Assembly: GCA_036274195.1 (NCBI GenBank)
Contig: DASUGD010000031.1
Coordinates: 16,247-80,246, forward strand
DNA length: 64,000 nucleotides
From: JAJKIV01 sp036274195
GTDB lineage: Bacteria > Gemmatimonadota > Gemmatimonadetes > Gemmatimonadales > Gemmatimonadaceae
Direction: 5' to 3'
In this document: positions 8,595 to 16,281 of the stretch, piece after piece
Layout: the number at the start of each line of letters is the position of its first letter
How positions within the stretch are numbered: the first letter of the stretch is position 1
Notes under the pieces: model-generated
What the model was told of the DNA's origin: nothing
Seen by the model: only the letters and a program-made list of their open reading frames with translations
Databases searched by the model: none
Translations under genes and position numbers: made by a program

Positions 8595-9604
8595 GCGCCG
8601 CGGTGGCGTGGCGTGAATCGTTAGGCGTTGTCTGCCCGCGGTGTCGCGGGGGTCTCGCCACGCGAGCCGACGCGTTCGACTGTGCGCGCTGCGGCGTGCA
8701 CTATCCCGTCGTGCTCGGAATCGCCGACTTCCGCCTCGAGGCTGATCCCTGGATCGGCCTCGAGGACGACCGAGAGAAGGCCCGGCGCCTCGAGCAGAGT
8801 TCGCGCGGTGCGTCGCTCGAGGCGATGGTGCGAACGTACTGGTCGATGACGCCGGGAACGTCCGTGGAACAGGCGTCGCGCTTCGTCCATCACGTCATGA
8901 ACGCCGGCGCGCGATCGCGCGAGTGGGTCGAGCGGCTCGACCCGGCTGGTGGCCGACCGTCGGGGTCGTGGCTCGATGTCGGTACGGGAACAGGCGACCT
9001 GGCATGTGCGGCCGCGGAGCAGGGCATCCGTGTCGTTGGGATCGACGTCGCCATGCGATGGCTGGTCGTCGCGCGGCGGCGGGCGGAGCTCGCGGGCGCG
9101 CCCGTCGATTTCATCTGCTGCAATGCAGAGCACCTGCCGTTCGCGGACCGGACCTTCGCGCGCGTCGTCTCGGTCGGAACGCTCGAGCACTGTCGCGATG
9201 CCGAGCAGGCACTTGCGGAGTCGAACCGCGTGCTGGTCAGCCAGGGCGACATCAAGATCCGGACGGTGAACCGTTTCACGATGCTCTCCGAGCCACACGT
9301 CGGGGTCTGGGGGGTCGGGTTCGTGCCGCGCCGGCTCGCCGACAGGTATGTGCGGTGGCGCGGCGGTCAGGGTTATGCACACCATCGTCCGCTCTCGTCT
9401 CGCGAGCTGCGGCGCGGCATGCGCCGCGCTGGCTTCACCGCCGTGCGCGTGGAGCCGGCCTCGCTGCTGGCAATCGAGCGTGCACGGTTGGGTAGTGCCC
9501 AATGGGCGGGTTTGGCCTACGAGCGTGCACGCCGGTTGCCTCTCGTGAGCGCCGTTCTCCGGGCGTCCGCGCCCCTGCTGGAAGCGCAGGGAGTCGCGGC
9601 ATGA
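8591..9604 (+). CDS. Class I SAM-dependent methyltransferase with N-terminal zinc ribbon
   Basis: 337 aa from GTG 8591 (GTGA overlap with the GT2). Residues about 14-35 form a two-knuckle CxxC...CxxC ribbon (CPRCRGGL ... CARCGVHYP), as in the Trm112-like ribbons fused to methyltransferases. The SAM-binding domain has LDVGTGTGDLACAAAEQG (motif I) and the post-I acidic residue in VVGIDVA. Later LPFADRTFARVVSVGTLEH corresponds to motifs II/III. In this setting it probably methylates a sugar or a glycan terminus. The substrate is not readable. Confidence 0.8.
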   Translation: MSAAVAWRESLGVVCPRCRGGLATRADAFDCARCGVHYPVVLGIADFRLEADPWIGLEDDREKARRLEQSSRGASLEAMVRTYWSMTPGTSVEQASRFVHHVMNAGARSREWVERLDPAGGRPSGSWLDVGTGTGDLACAAAEQGIRVVGIDVAMRWLVVARRRAELAGAPVDFICCNAEHLPFADRTFARVVSVGTLEHCRDAEQALAESNRVLVSQGDIKIRTVNRFTMLSEPHVGVWGVGFVPRRLADRYVRWRGGQGYAHHRPLSSRELRRGMRRAGFTAVRVEPASLLAIERARLGSAQWAGLAYERARRLPLVSAVLRASAPLLEAQGVAA

Positions 9605-10380
9605 CGGCGCCACGGATCTTCACGCCCGAGTACTACGCGCGAATGCGCGAGCTCGAGGAGGGCGGCTGGTGGAACGCCGCGATGCGCGACGTGGCCGCCA
9701 TGCTGCTCGACGATGTCCAGCTGCCCGCACGCGGCACGATTCTCGACGTCGGATGCGGGTCGGGCCAGACGCTCGCATGGTTCGGCCAGCACTTCGGCGC
9801 ATGGCGGATGCTTGGATGCGACATCTCGCCCGACGCGGTGATGGCTGCCGCTCAGTCAGGATTCGAGATCACGCGGGCGTCAGCGCTCGCGTTACCGTAC
9901 CCATCGGGGGTAGCGGACGTCGTGGTGTCGCTGGATGTGCTGCAGCACGTGCCGCTGGGTGGCGGAGACGACGCCGCGCTCCGTGAGATGCGCCGCGTCC
10001 TCAAGCCCGGTGGGTGGCTGTTCGTCAGGACGAACGCCCAGAGCTTTCCAGCGACCGCGGATGATCATGCGTACCAGTTTCATCGCTACGAGCCGCGCGA
10101 GCTCCGCGACAAGCTGCGGGCTGCGGGGTTCGAGGTAAGGCGATTGAGCCGGGTGAACGCGATGCTGGGGCTGGCGGAGATACCACGGGAGCTGCGTGCA
10201 CGGCGTGTGCAGGCAAGCGAGTACCACGGCATCCTGGCGACGAGCCGGGACCACGCATCGTGGGCGGCTCGGATGAAGCGCGCGTGGCTTCGTCTCGAGG
10301 GGCAGGCGGTACGCCGTGGCGTTAGGCTGCCGGCTGGCCGGACGATCGTCGCACTCTGTCACACCGGAACCCCGTCATGA
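9601..10380 (+). CDS. Class I SAM-dependent methyltransferase
   Basis: 259 aa. ATG 9601 overlaps the preceding stop (ATGA). SAM-binding motif I is LDVGCGSGQTLAWFG and the post-I acid is in MLGCDISPDAV. LPYPSGVADVVVSLDVLQHVP is the motif II region. Overall it is a methyltransf_11/25-like fold without extra domains. It sits between another methyltransferase and the nucleotidyltransferase gene. It could decorate glycan residues, or less likely belong to the RiPP locus that follows. No substrate-specific feature is seen. Confidence 0.8.
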   Translation: MTAPRIFTPEYYARMRELEEGGWWNAAMRDVAAMLLDDVQLPARGTILDVGCGSGQTLAWFGQHFGAWRMLGCDISPDAVMAAAQSGFEITRASALALPYPSGVADVVVSLDVLQHVPLGGGDDAALREMRRVLKPGGWLFVRTNAQSFPATADDHAYQFHRYEPRELRDKLRAAGFEVRRLSRVNAMLGLAEIPRELRARRVQASEYHGILATSRDHASWAARMKRAWLRLEGQAVRRGVRLPAGRTIVALCHTGTPS

Positions 10381-10417
10381 ACCGTACGGTAATGGTCTGC
10401 GCCCTGGCCTCCGTATC

Positions 10418-11665
10418 GTGAGCGCGTCCGCTGCCGCGAGCAGCGGCGACATGGCACGCGCGGCGGGCTCGGCGCCGGCGCGCAGGCTCCCGGCCATCGC
10501 GGCCGAGGAGGAGCTGCTGCTGCTGACCGCCGCCGGGCCGGCGAACGATCTCGCCATCTCGGCACTCGCGCGAGGTGAGGTCGACTGGCCTCGCTTCCTC
10601 GGACTGGCGCAGGTCGAGCGAGCGGTGCCCGTGATCTACCCGCGGCTCCGCGCGCTGGCCGGTGATGCGATGCCGCCCGAAGTCCTGGAGCAGATGCGCC
10701 GGCTCGCGCTCGTCTCGGACTTCGCGATGCTGCACCTCGACGCACGCCTCCGCGAGTCCCTCGGCGCGTTGCACAATGCTGGCGTGCGGGTGTTGCTCCT
10801 CAAGGGCGCCGCGCTGGCGCACACCGTCTATGCCGGCGTGCGCCAGCGGCCGATGTCGGACATCGACCTGCTCGTCGATTCGAGCTGCGCGCACGTCGCG
10901 CGTCGCGTTATGCTCGACACCGGGTGGCGTGAGATCGTCGGCGGAATTCCCAACGCGGTCTACGAGCACCACCACCACCTCCCCCCGTTGCGGGACAGCC
11001 GGTCGCCGGACCTGCAGCTCGAGGTGCACACGGCGTTGTTCCCCGAGCGCCAGCCGTTCGCGTTCGACGTGAAGGACCTGTGGGCGAACGCAAAGCCGTT
11101 AGGCGCGGGGTTCCCGAACGTGTTCGTCCCCAGCCCGATTCACTCACTCCTTCACGCGTGCCTGCATTTCCTCTGGTCGCACCAGGGGCGCTTCGGGATC
11201 TGGCGGACCGTCCGTGACGTCGACGTGCTGTCGCGCCACCCGTCGATCGACTGGACGGCGTACAGCGAAGCGGCACGCGCAGCTCGCGGCGCGACGTCAT
11301 GCTACTGGACATTGCGCATCGCCGATTTGGCCGCCGGGGTGGCGGCGCCGCCAGATGTCATGAACGCATTGCGGCCCCCGCGAAGCGCCTATGTTCTGCG
11401 CGCCGTCGAACGGCACTTCATTCGGAATCTCTTTCCGGTCGACGGCGGGTGCCCGTCTGTCGCCCTCGACCACGCGCTGTGGGAGCTCGCGGTGATGCCG
11501 TCATGGAGCGGACACGGCGATGTGCGGCCGTGGGACGAAGAACCGGAATTCGTGGTGCCGCCCAAGGAGCCAGCCCCCGTGCATATCCTGCCGCGGCGAG
11601 AACGGGTACGTCGGCTCCTGGCGTCGCCGGGCTACATTCGCGGACTTCTCCGCCCGGACAGCTGA
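10418..11665 (+). CDS. Nucleotidyltransferase-fold protein (NTP_transf_5-like, PF14907 type)
   Basis: About 415 aa from GTG 10418; ATG 10451 is an alternative. The core shows VRVLLLKGAALAHTVY, then RPMSDIDLLVDSS with the D-x-D metal site of the nucleotidyltransferase fold (near residue 148). It ends RRLLASPGYIRGLL, a tail typical of this family. Known members sit next to asparagine-synthase-like and HprK-like genes in RiPP and exosortase-type loci. Their substrate is not settled. Here it lies 340 nt upstream of the lasso-type cyclase, so it may belong to that system or to the glycan operon. The GTG overlaps a 14-codon ORF described in the findings. Confidence 0.7.
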   Translation: MSASAAASSGDMARAAGSAPARRLPAIAAEEELLLLTAAGPANDLAISALARGEVDWPRFLGLAQVERAVPVIYPRLRALAGDAMPPEVLEQMRRLALVSDFAMLHLDARLRESLGALHNAGVRVLLLKGAALAHTVYAGVRQRPMSDIDLLVDSSCAHVARRVMLDTGWREIVGGIPNAVYEHHHHLPPLRDSRSPDLQLEVHTALFPERQPFAFDVKDLWANAKPLGAGFPNVFVPSPIHSLLHACLHFLWSHQGRFGIWRTVRDVDVLSRHPSIDWTAYSEAARAARGATSCYWTLRIADLAAGVAAPPDVMNALRPPRSAYVLRAVERHFIRNLFPVDGGCPSVALDHALWELAVMPSWSGHGDVRPWDEEPEFVVPPKEPAPVHILPRRERVRRLLASPGYIRGLLRPDS

Positions 11666-12006
11666 ACGTTCTCGCTGCGCGGCGGAAGCCGACCGTGGGC
11701 TTGCCACTCGCGTTTCTCCGGCACCGATCGCCGTATGGCGCCGCGTCAACGGTTGTGTCGACGGGACGCCACTCTCGCGCAGCGGGCAACCGCCTTGTAC
11801 CGTAGCCGACGCGTCGCCTTCTCGGTAAGCCCTAGTGACGCGAGGATTTAACCAGTCGCGGCGTCCCGCGCCGAGCGACCCGCCGCGGCATATACGCTGC
11901 AAATGGGATTGCACGGTCCAGGTCGCAGTCCGTTCGTAGGTTCGCCCATCGCTCCCGAGATGAAGTCAGCCGTTTCGCGTCCCGCGCTCGTTACCACCCG
12001 GCATCC
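11666..12006. other. Intergenic stretch before the cyclase gene
   Basis: About 340 bases with no ORF that looks real on either strand. The long minus-strand frame here is a shadow of the cyclase gene. No strong terminator hairpin follows the nucleotidyltransferase. An AT-rich patch around 11890-11910 could hold a promoter for the cyclase gene, but I could not define -35/-10 boxes. No second lasso precursor was found here. Confidence 0.35.
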
Positions 12007-13938
12007 ATGAGTGGTTTCTTTGCGGTGATCGACCCCTCGCGACGCCTCCTTGCGGAGCCAGGCCTCGTGCGACCGATGGCTGCGCTGTCCTCGCGTGGCG
12101 ATCGCTTCGCGGTCTGGCGCAACAACGAGTCGGTCATGGTGGTCTCCCGGTTCGACTGGGAGCTGGCGGATGAATTCTCCGGGCCCGGCCTCATCGTGCA
12201 CGACGCCGATGTCACCGTGGCCGCCGACGCGACGCTCTACTATCGCGACGATCTGCTGCGTGCGCTCAGCGGCGCGAACGTCAAACCCGCGGGTCGGACG
12301 CCAGCGCATCTCATCGCCGCGGCCTACCGGGCGTGGGGCACGGACTGCACGCGGCACCTCGAGGGGGATTATGCCTTCGTCGTTCGCGACCACGCCCGGC
12401 ATCGGACGTTCGCGGCTCGCGATTTCATGGGTCGGCGACCCCTGTATTACGCGGAGATCGGTACGGGGCTGATCCTGTCTTCCCAGGTGAGCGCGATTGT
12501 CGCGCACCCCGCCTGCTCGCGCGAGCTCGATGACGTTGCGCTCGCAGAAATCGTCGGCTACAGCCTCGCGGGGCACGAGCGCACGCCCTATGTCGCCGTG
12601 CGTGCGCTCCCGGCCGCGCAAGCGCTCGTCCGAGATGGCTCGGGTGCGGTTCGTGTCACCAAACACTGGACCATCGTGGTTGATGATCGCGACTCGGCCG
12701 AGTCGTTCGACGCCGCCAGTGAAGAGCTTCGCGATCTCCTCGGTAACGCGATCGTCGAACGGCGGGCGGTCTCCGGTCCGACCACGATCTGGCTGAGCGG
12801 CGGCTACGATTCGCCGGTGATGTTCGGCGTCGGGAACGCGGCGCTGGACCGCCTTGGGTACGACCGACTCGCTCCCGTCTCGTGTAGCTATCCACCCGGG
12901 GATCCGGGACGGGAAGATGAGCTGATCGAGGAGATCACGGCGTTCTGGTCCACGCGTCCGACGTGGGTGTCGATCGACGACATTCCGATGCTGACGAATG
13001 TCCGGGAGCACGCCGCGCGCGCCGACATTCCCTTCCAGCACGCCTTCGAGAACTGGCTTCGTGCCTTGTTAGGCGCGACGGCGCGGGAGGGCTCGCGCGT
13101 CGTGCTCTACGGCGATGGGGGCGATCAGCTGTTCGCCGTATCGACGGTATTTCTCCGCGATCTGTTCAGCAACGGTCGGTGGCGCGAGCTCCGTCGCGAG
13201 TGGCGCGCGTTCGACGGCTCGGGAGTACGCGAGCTGTGGCACCAGGTGGCTCGACCCGAGCTGGCCGCGCGTGTGCGGCGGGCGCGGGGCCGGACCACTC
13301 CGGGCATCGGGCTACCGACGTGGCTGGACGCGGGCTTCGTGGCGCGGCACTCGCTCGTCGAACGGCAGGCGGCGGCGGAGTCGGAGTTGGAGGCGGGCGG
13401 ACACGCGTCGGCGGAGACCCGTCGATCGCTGGGGAATCCAACCATTCCGCGGGTGCTCGCCGGACTTTCCGCGATGGCGCTCGAGCACGGCATCGAGCTC
13501 CGCGCACCGCTTCTCGATCAGCGCGTCGTGCGGTTCGCGCTTCGGCGACCGCGCCGTGAGCGCGCGTCCGCGGGCGCGGTGAAGCACCTGCTGCGCCGCT
13601 CGGCGAGCACGCTCCTGCCGGCCAGCGTCCTCGCGCCGCGCGTCGGGAAAACGGGTGTGCTCACCGGCTACTTCGCCCGATCGTTTCGCGGCGACCCGGG
13701 CGGCGTGGTCACCGACGCGTTCTCGCAGTCGATCCTGGCGGATCGGGGCATCGTCGATGGTGCGGCGATGCAACACGCGTGGCGTGAATACAAAGGCGCC
13801 GGGGGCGGTGGGGGTGCATATCTGTTCGTTGCCTTTATGACCGAAATGTGGCTCCGCGCCCGTGATGTGACGGCGGTCGCATCGACCGACGCGCATGCCA
13901 GCAGGATCAATGTGCCAGCGGTAGGGTTTGTGCAGTGA
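12007..13938 (+). CDS. Asparagine-synthase-like protein, predicted lasso peptide macrolactam cyclase (C protein)
   Basis: 643 aa, two domains: an N-terminal class II glutamine-amidotransferase-like domain (about 1-220) and a C-terminal asparagine-synthase domain. The ATP-PP loop SGGYDS is at residues 264-269. The catalytic Cys2 of true glutamine-hydrolysing asparagine synthetases is Ser (protein starts MSGFF), so ammonia from glutamine is not expected. That fits lasso cyclases, which adenylate an Asp/Glu side chain and close a lactam with the core N-terminus. Further synthase-type segments include GDGGDQLF and ELRAPLLDQRVVRF. It lies 116 nt upstream of the lasso-type precursor. An asparagine synthetase-like glycan amidotransferase is the main alternative. 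Confidence 0.8.
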   Translation: MSGFFAVIDPSRRLLAEPGLVRPMAALSSRGDRFAVWRNNESVMVVSRFDWELADEFSGPGLIVHDADVTVAADATLYYRDDLLRALSGANVKPAGRTPAHLIAAAYRAWGTDCTRHLEGDYAFVVRDHARHRTFAARDFMGRRPLYYAEIGTGLILSSQVSAIVAHPACSRELDDVALAEIVGYSLAGHERTPYVAVRALPAAQALVRDGSGAVRVTKHWTIVVDDRDSAESFDAASEELRDLLGNAIVERRAVSGPTTIWLSGGYDSPVMFGVGNAALDRLGYDRLAPVSCSYPPGDPGREDELIEEITAFWSTRPTWVSIDDIPMLTNVREHAARADIPFQHAFENWLRALLGATAREGSRVVLYGDGGDQLFAVSTVFLRDLFSNGRWRELRREWRAFDGSGVRELWHQVARPELAARVRRARGRTTPGIGLPTWLDAGFVARHSLVERQAAAESELEAGGHASAETRRSLGNPTIPRVLAGLSAMALEHGIELRAPLLDQRVVRFALRRPRRERASAGAVKHLLRRSASTLLPASVLAPRVGKTGVLTGYFARSFRGDPGGVVTDAFSQSILADRGIVDGAAMQHAWREYKGAGGGGGAYLFVAFMTEMWLRARDVTAVASTDAHASRINVPAVGFVQ

Positions 13939-13983
13939 GGTATGCCGGATGGGATTGTCACCACGTCCGGCACTGCCGCAGGC

Positions 13984-14013
13984 TTGCAGCTACGGCCATG
14001 CCGGCCGTAATTT
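13984..14013 (+). promoter_or_regulatory. Candidate promoter for the precursor peptide
   Basis: TTGCAG (13984-13989), 18-bp spacer, TAATTT (14008-14013), about 41 bases before the precursor start codon. The match to sigma-70 consensus is moderate and rests on inspection only. Confidence 0.35.
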
Positions 14014-14014
14014 G

Positions 14015-14028
14015 CCGGGAATTCCCGG
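14015..14028. promoter_or_regulatory. Perfect 14-bp palindrome just after the candidate -10 box
   Basis: CCGGGAATTCCCGG is fully self-complementary and covers the likely transcription start of the precursor mRNA. It could be a repressor operator or a small 5' stem. No regulator gene is adjacent. Confidence 0.35.
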
Positions 14029-14054
14029 AAAACCACCTCTCATGGGAGGGTTGG

Positions 14055-14165
14055 ATGTACCAGGCACCGAAGCTGGAGCGTTTGGGCACGTTCCGCGAGG
14101 TTACGCTCGCCGGCGGCATGGTCTCACAGGCCGACGCCGTGAACCCGTATCACCGGTACTCGTAA
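14055..14165 (+). CDS. Lasso peptide precursor (A protein)
   Basis: 36 aa, with a strong Shine-Dalgarno (GGGAGG, seven bases upstream of ATG). The leader carries YQAPKLERLGTFREVT, which matches the lasso leader consensus Y-x-x-P-x-L-x3-G-x5-T exactly. Taking the conserved Thr as position -2, the core is AGGMVSQADAVNPYHRYS. The lactam would form between Ala1 and Asp9, giving a nine-residue ring and a nine-residue loop/tail. Starting instead at Gly would give an eight-residue ring. The core ends in Ser, the residue that HprK-like lasso kinases modify in known systems. A longer in-frame opening from 13935 lacks such a ribosome site and is rejected. It lies between cyclase and kinase, as in other lasso loci. 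Confidence 0.85.
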   Translation: MYQAPKLERLGTFREVTLAGGMVSQADAVNPYHRYS

Positions 14166-14177
14166 CCGCTAACGCTC

Positions 14178-14213
14178 TGCCGACGGGGGAGGCGAAAGCC
14201 TCCCCCGTCGGCA
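14178..14213 (+). terminator. Strong hairpin after the precursor gene (attenuator or mRNA-stabilising stem)
   Basis: A perfect 16-bp GC-rich stem closed by a GAAA tetraloop. No T-run follows, so it is more likely partial termination or protection of the precursor mRNA 3' end than full termination. It separates the precursor from the kinase gene 35 nt further on. Confidence 0.75.
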
Positions 14214-14248
14214 CGTTATGTCCCCCCGTAGGGCCTCTTTCACAAATC

Positions 14249-15217
14249 GTGGCTGTCCCAAGCGTCTCCCCGCTGCGAGACTACGCCATCTTCGGCGGCT
14301 GTCTCCGCTCGGAGTTCCCGCTTCCCGAGCTACCGGTTCTCGAGGGCATGACGCCCGACTGGTTCTTCGAGCGGGCCGCGGAACCACCCACCGGCGGCAT
14401 CTATCTCGGTGAAGATCGTGTCGACGCCACCATCCGCGTGCGGTGCAGCAAGCTCAGTGACGGATTCCGCCTCGACTTCGACGATACCGGCACCTTCGAT
14501 ATCACGCAGCGAGGCCGCGTCATCGCCTGGACGCCCGGAACGGCGTCCGCCATGGAACTGGTTCGCGCGGACCTGTTAGGCGGCGTATTCTCGGTCGCGC
14601 TGCATCTGCAAGGCCTGCTCTGTCTACACGGAAGTGCCGTCGGTGTGGATGGCTCGGCCATCGGCTTTCTCGCGAACAAGGGCTCCGGCAAATCGACGCT
14701 GGCGACCGCCCTCTGCGCCGCGGGAGCCACGCTGATCACCGACGACATGTTGCCGGTCGACCCCCGGGCTCCCGTCATGGCGTGGCCCTCAATGCCCGCC
14801 GTGCGTCTTCTCCATGACTCCGCGTCGCACCTTCGCTTTGCGAGCGGACAGACGCACCCCGTGACGAACAAGTATCACGTGAACGAGCTTCCTCGAGAGC
14901 AGGTCGAGATGCGCCGCCTGCCGGTATCGGCGATCTACGAGCTGACGCCGGTTCCGACCGGACCTAACGTGCCGCCCGTCGAGCGCATTCGGGTGAAAGG
15001 CACGGACGCCGTGGGAACGCTGCTCCGGCATCAGCGCGCCGGAACGGCGATCGGCGGATCGGACTCCATGCAGCTCTTCCTTCGCGCCAGCGACATCGTT
15101 CGCGCCGTGCCGGTGTACCGGCTGCACGTCGCCCGGGACTTCACTCGGCTGCCTGGCGTCGTGGAGCAGATACGCACGTGGCACTCGGCAGCGCAAACCT
15201 CCGACGCCGTATCGTGA
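14249..15217 (+). CDS. HprK-like kinase of the lasso locus
   Basis: 322 aa from GTG 14249. Walker A ANKGSGKST is at residues 142-150, preceded by CLHGSAVGVDG (the HprK-fold LHxSAV block) and followed by LITDDML (acidic pair 165-166). It lacks the N-terminal HprK regulatory domain of carbon-catabolite enzymes and has no HPr partner nearby. Related proteins in paeninodin-type clusters phosphorylate the C-terminal Ser of the precursor. The precursor here ends in Ser, which supports the same reaction. The start codon is uncertain because no ATG lies between the hairpin and the conserved region in this frame. It overlaps the ABC gene by GTGA. Confidence 0.72.
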   Translation: MAVPSVSPLRDYAIFGGCLRSEFPLPELPVLEGMTPDWFFERAAEPPTGGIYLGEDRVDATIRVRCSKLSDGFRLDFDDTGTFDITQRGRVIAWTPGTASAMELVRADLLGGVFSVALHLQGLLCLHGSAVGVDGSAIGFLANKGSGKSTLATALCAAGATLITDDMLPVDPRAPVMAWPSMPAVRLLHDSASHLRFASGQTHPVTNKYHVNELPREQVEMRRLPVSAIYELTPVPTGPNVPPVERIRVKGTDAVGTLLRHQRAGTAIGGSDSMQLFLRASDIVRAVPVYRLHVARDFTRLPGVVEQIRTWHSAAQTSDAVS

Positions 15218-16281
15218 TCGAGCAGTCAACCATAACGTCGGCCGGTGCGATCGCGTTCGTGACCCCTGTTGTCTCGAGCAGCCCTGCGGTCGTGTTGCGC
15301 GGGCTCACGAAGTCCTTCCCGAAGCAGCGCGGCTGGCGCGCCATGTTCAGTGGCAAGGCGCCGGAGTCGGTGCGGGCGCTGACCGACGTGTCGTGTGAGG
15401 TTCGCTCCGGCGAATTTTTCGGCCTGCTCGGAGAGAACGGCGCGGGCAAGACGACGCTGTTCAAGATTCTCGCGACGCTCGTCACCCCGGACTCGGGTTC
15501 GGCCATCGTCGGTGGTCACGATGTGCTGAAGTCGCCGAGTCGCGTGCGTGAGGTGCTCGCGCCCGTGATCGCCGATGAGCGAAGCCTCCATTGGCGTCTC
15601 TCGGGCCGCGAGAACATGCGCCTGTTCGCCGCGCTTCACGGGCTCCGCGGCGCGGAAGCGACACGGCGCATTGACGAGCTGCTCGGGTTGGTGAACCTCG
15701 TCACGGCCGCCGATCGTCTCGTCAGCGGGTATTCGTCAGGCATGAAGCAGCGACTGCTGGTGGCTCGCACGCTGCTCGCTCGCCCGAGCGTGCTGTTGCT
15801 CGACGAGCCGACGCGGAGCCTCGACCCGATCTCCGCGCGTTCGTTCCGTCAGTTTCTCCGTGAGGACGTGGCGTTGGCACAGGGCTGCACCGTGCTGCTT
15901 GCGACGCATAACGCGGAAGAGGCGTTCGAGCTCTGCGACCGCGTCGGCGTGCTGCATCGCGGCCGGCTGGTTGCCACCGGGGCCACGCCCGAGCTCGCGC
16001 GGGAGGTCGGCGAGGACCGCTTCGCGATCTGGATTCGCCCCGCTGACCAATCCGCGATCGATACGCTCGTGGCCCGCGGGGTCGTGCGGCAAGTCGCGGT
16101 GATGGAGGATGTCGATGGGTGGTCACGGATCGAGTGCGATCTGCGTGGAGGATTGGACGGTGCGGCAGAGGCGATCGCGTTTTTTGCCCTTCGCGGGGTG
16201 AGCGTCGCGCGCTGTGAGCCGGTGAAGCTTTCGCTTGCAGACCTGCTCGAGCGCGTGCTCGCACGCCACGCCAATGCATAA
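15214..16281 (+). CDS. ABC transporter ATP-binding protein (ABC-2 exporter)
   Basis: 355 aa from GTG 15214, coupled to the kinase stop by a GTGA overlap. Walker A is GENGAGKTT, the signature is YSSGMKQRL and Walker B is LLLDEPTRSLDP. About 90 residues follow the nucleotide-binding domain. The opening (VVLRGLTKSFPKQ) and overall form match DrrA/ABC-2 exporters of antibiotics and polysaccharides. With the following permease it is the likely export system of the lasso-type product. Typical lasso transporters are instead single fused McjD-like proteins. Confidence 0.85.
   Translation: MIEQSTITSAGAIAFVTPVVSSSPAVVLRGLTKSFPKQRGWRAMFSGKAPESVRALTDVSCEVRSGEFFGLLGENGAGKTTLFKILATLVTPDSGSAIVGGHDVLKSPSRVREVLAPVIADERSLHWRLSGRENMRLFAALHGLRGAEATRRIDELLGLVNLVTAADRLVSGYSSGMKQRLLVARTLLARPSVLLLDEPTRSLDPISARSFRQFLREDVALAQGCTVLLATHNAEEAFELCDRVGVLHRGRLVATGATPELAREVGEDRFAIWIRPADQSAIDTLVARGVVRQVAVMEDVDGWSRIECDLRGGLDGAAEAIAFFALRGVSVARCEPVKLSLADLLERVLARHANA

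Noticed and set aside
11848..13041. Long minus-strand open frame (about 397 codons)
   Set aside because: It lies wholly opposite the cyclase gene and codes for an Arg-rich, motif-free product, as expected for an antisense shadow in GC-rich DNA.
13935..14054. 40-codon N-terminal extension of the lasso precursor
   Set aside because: The strong ribosome site lies directly before ATG 14055 and lasso leaders start close to the Y-x-x-P motif.
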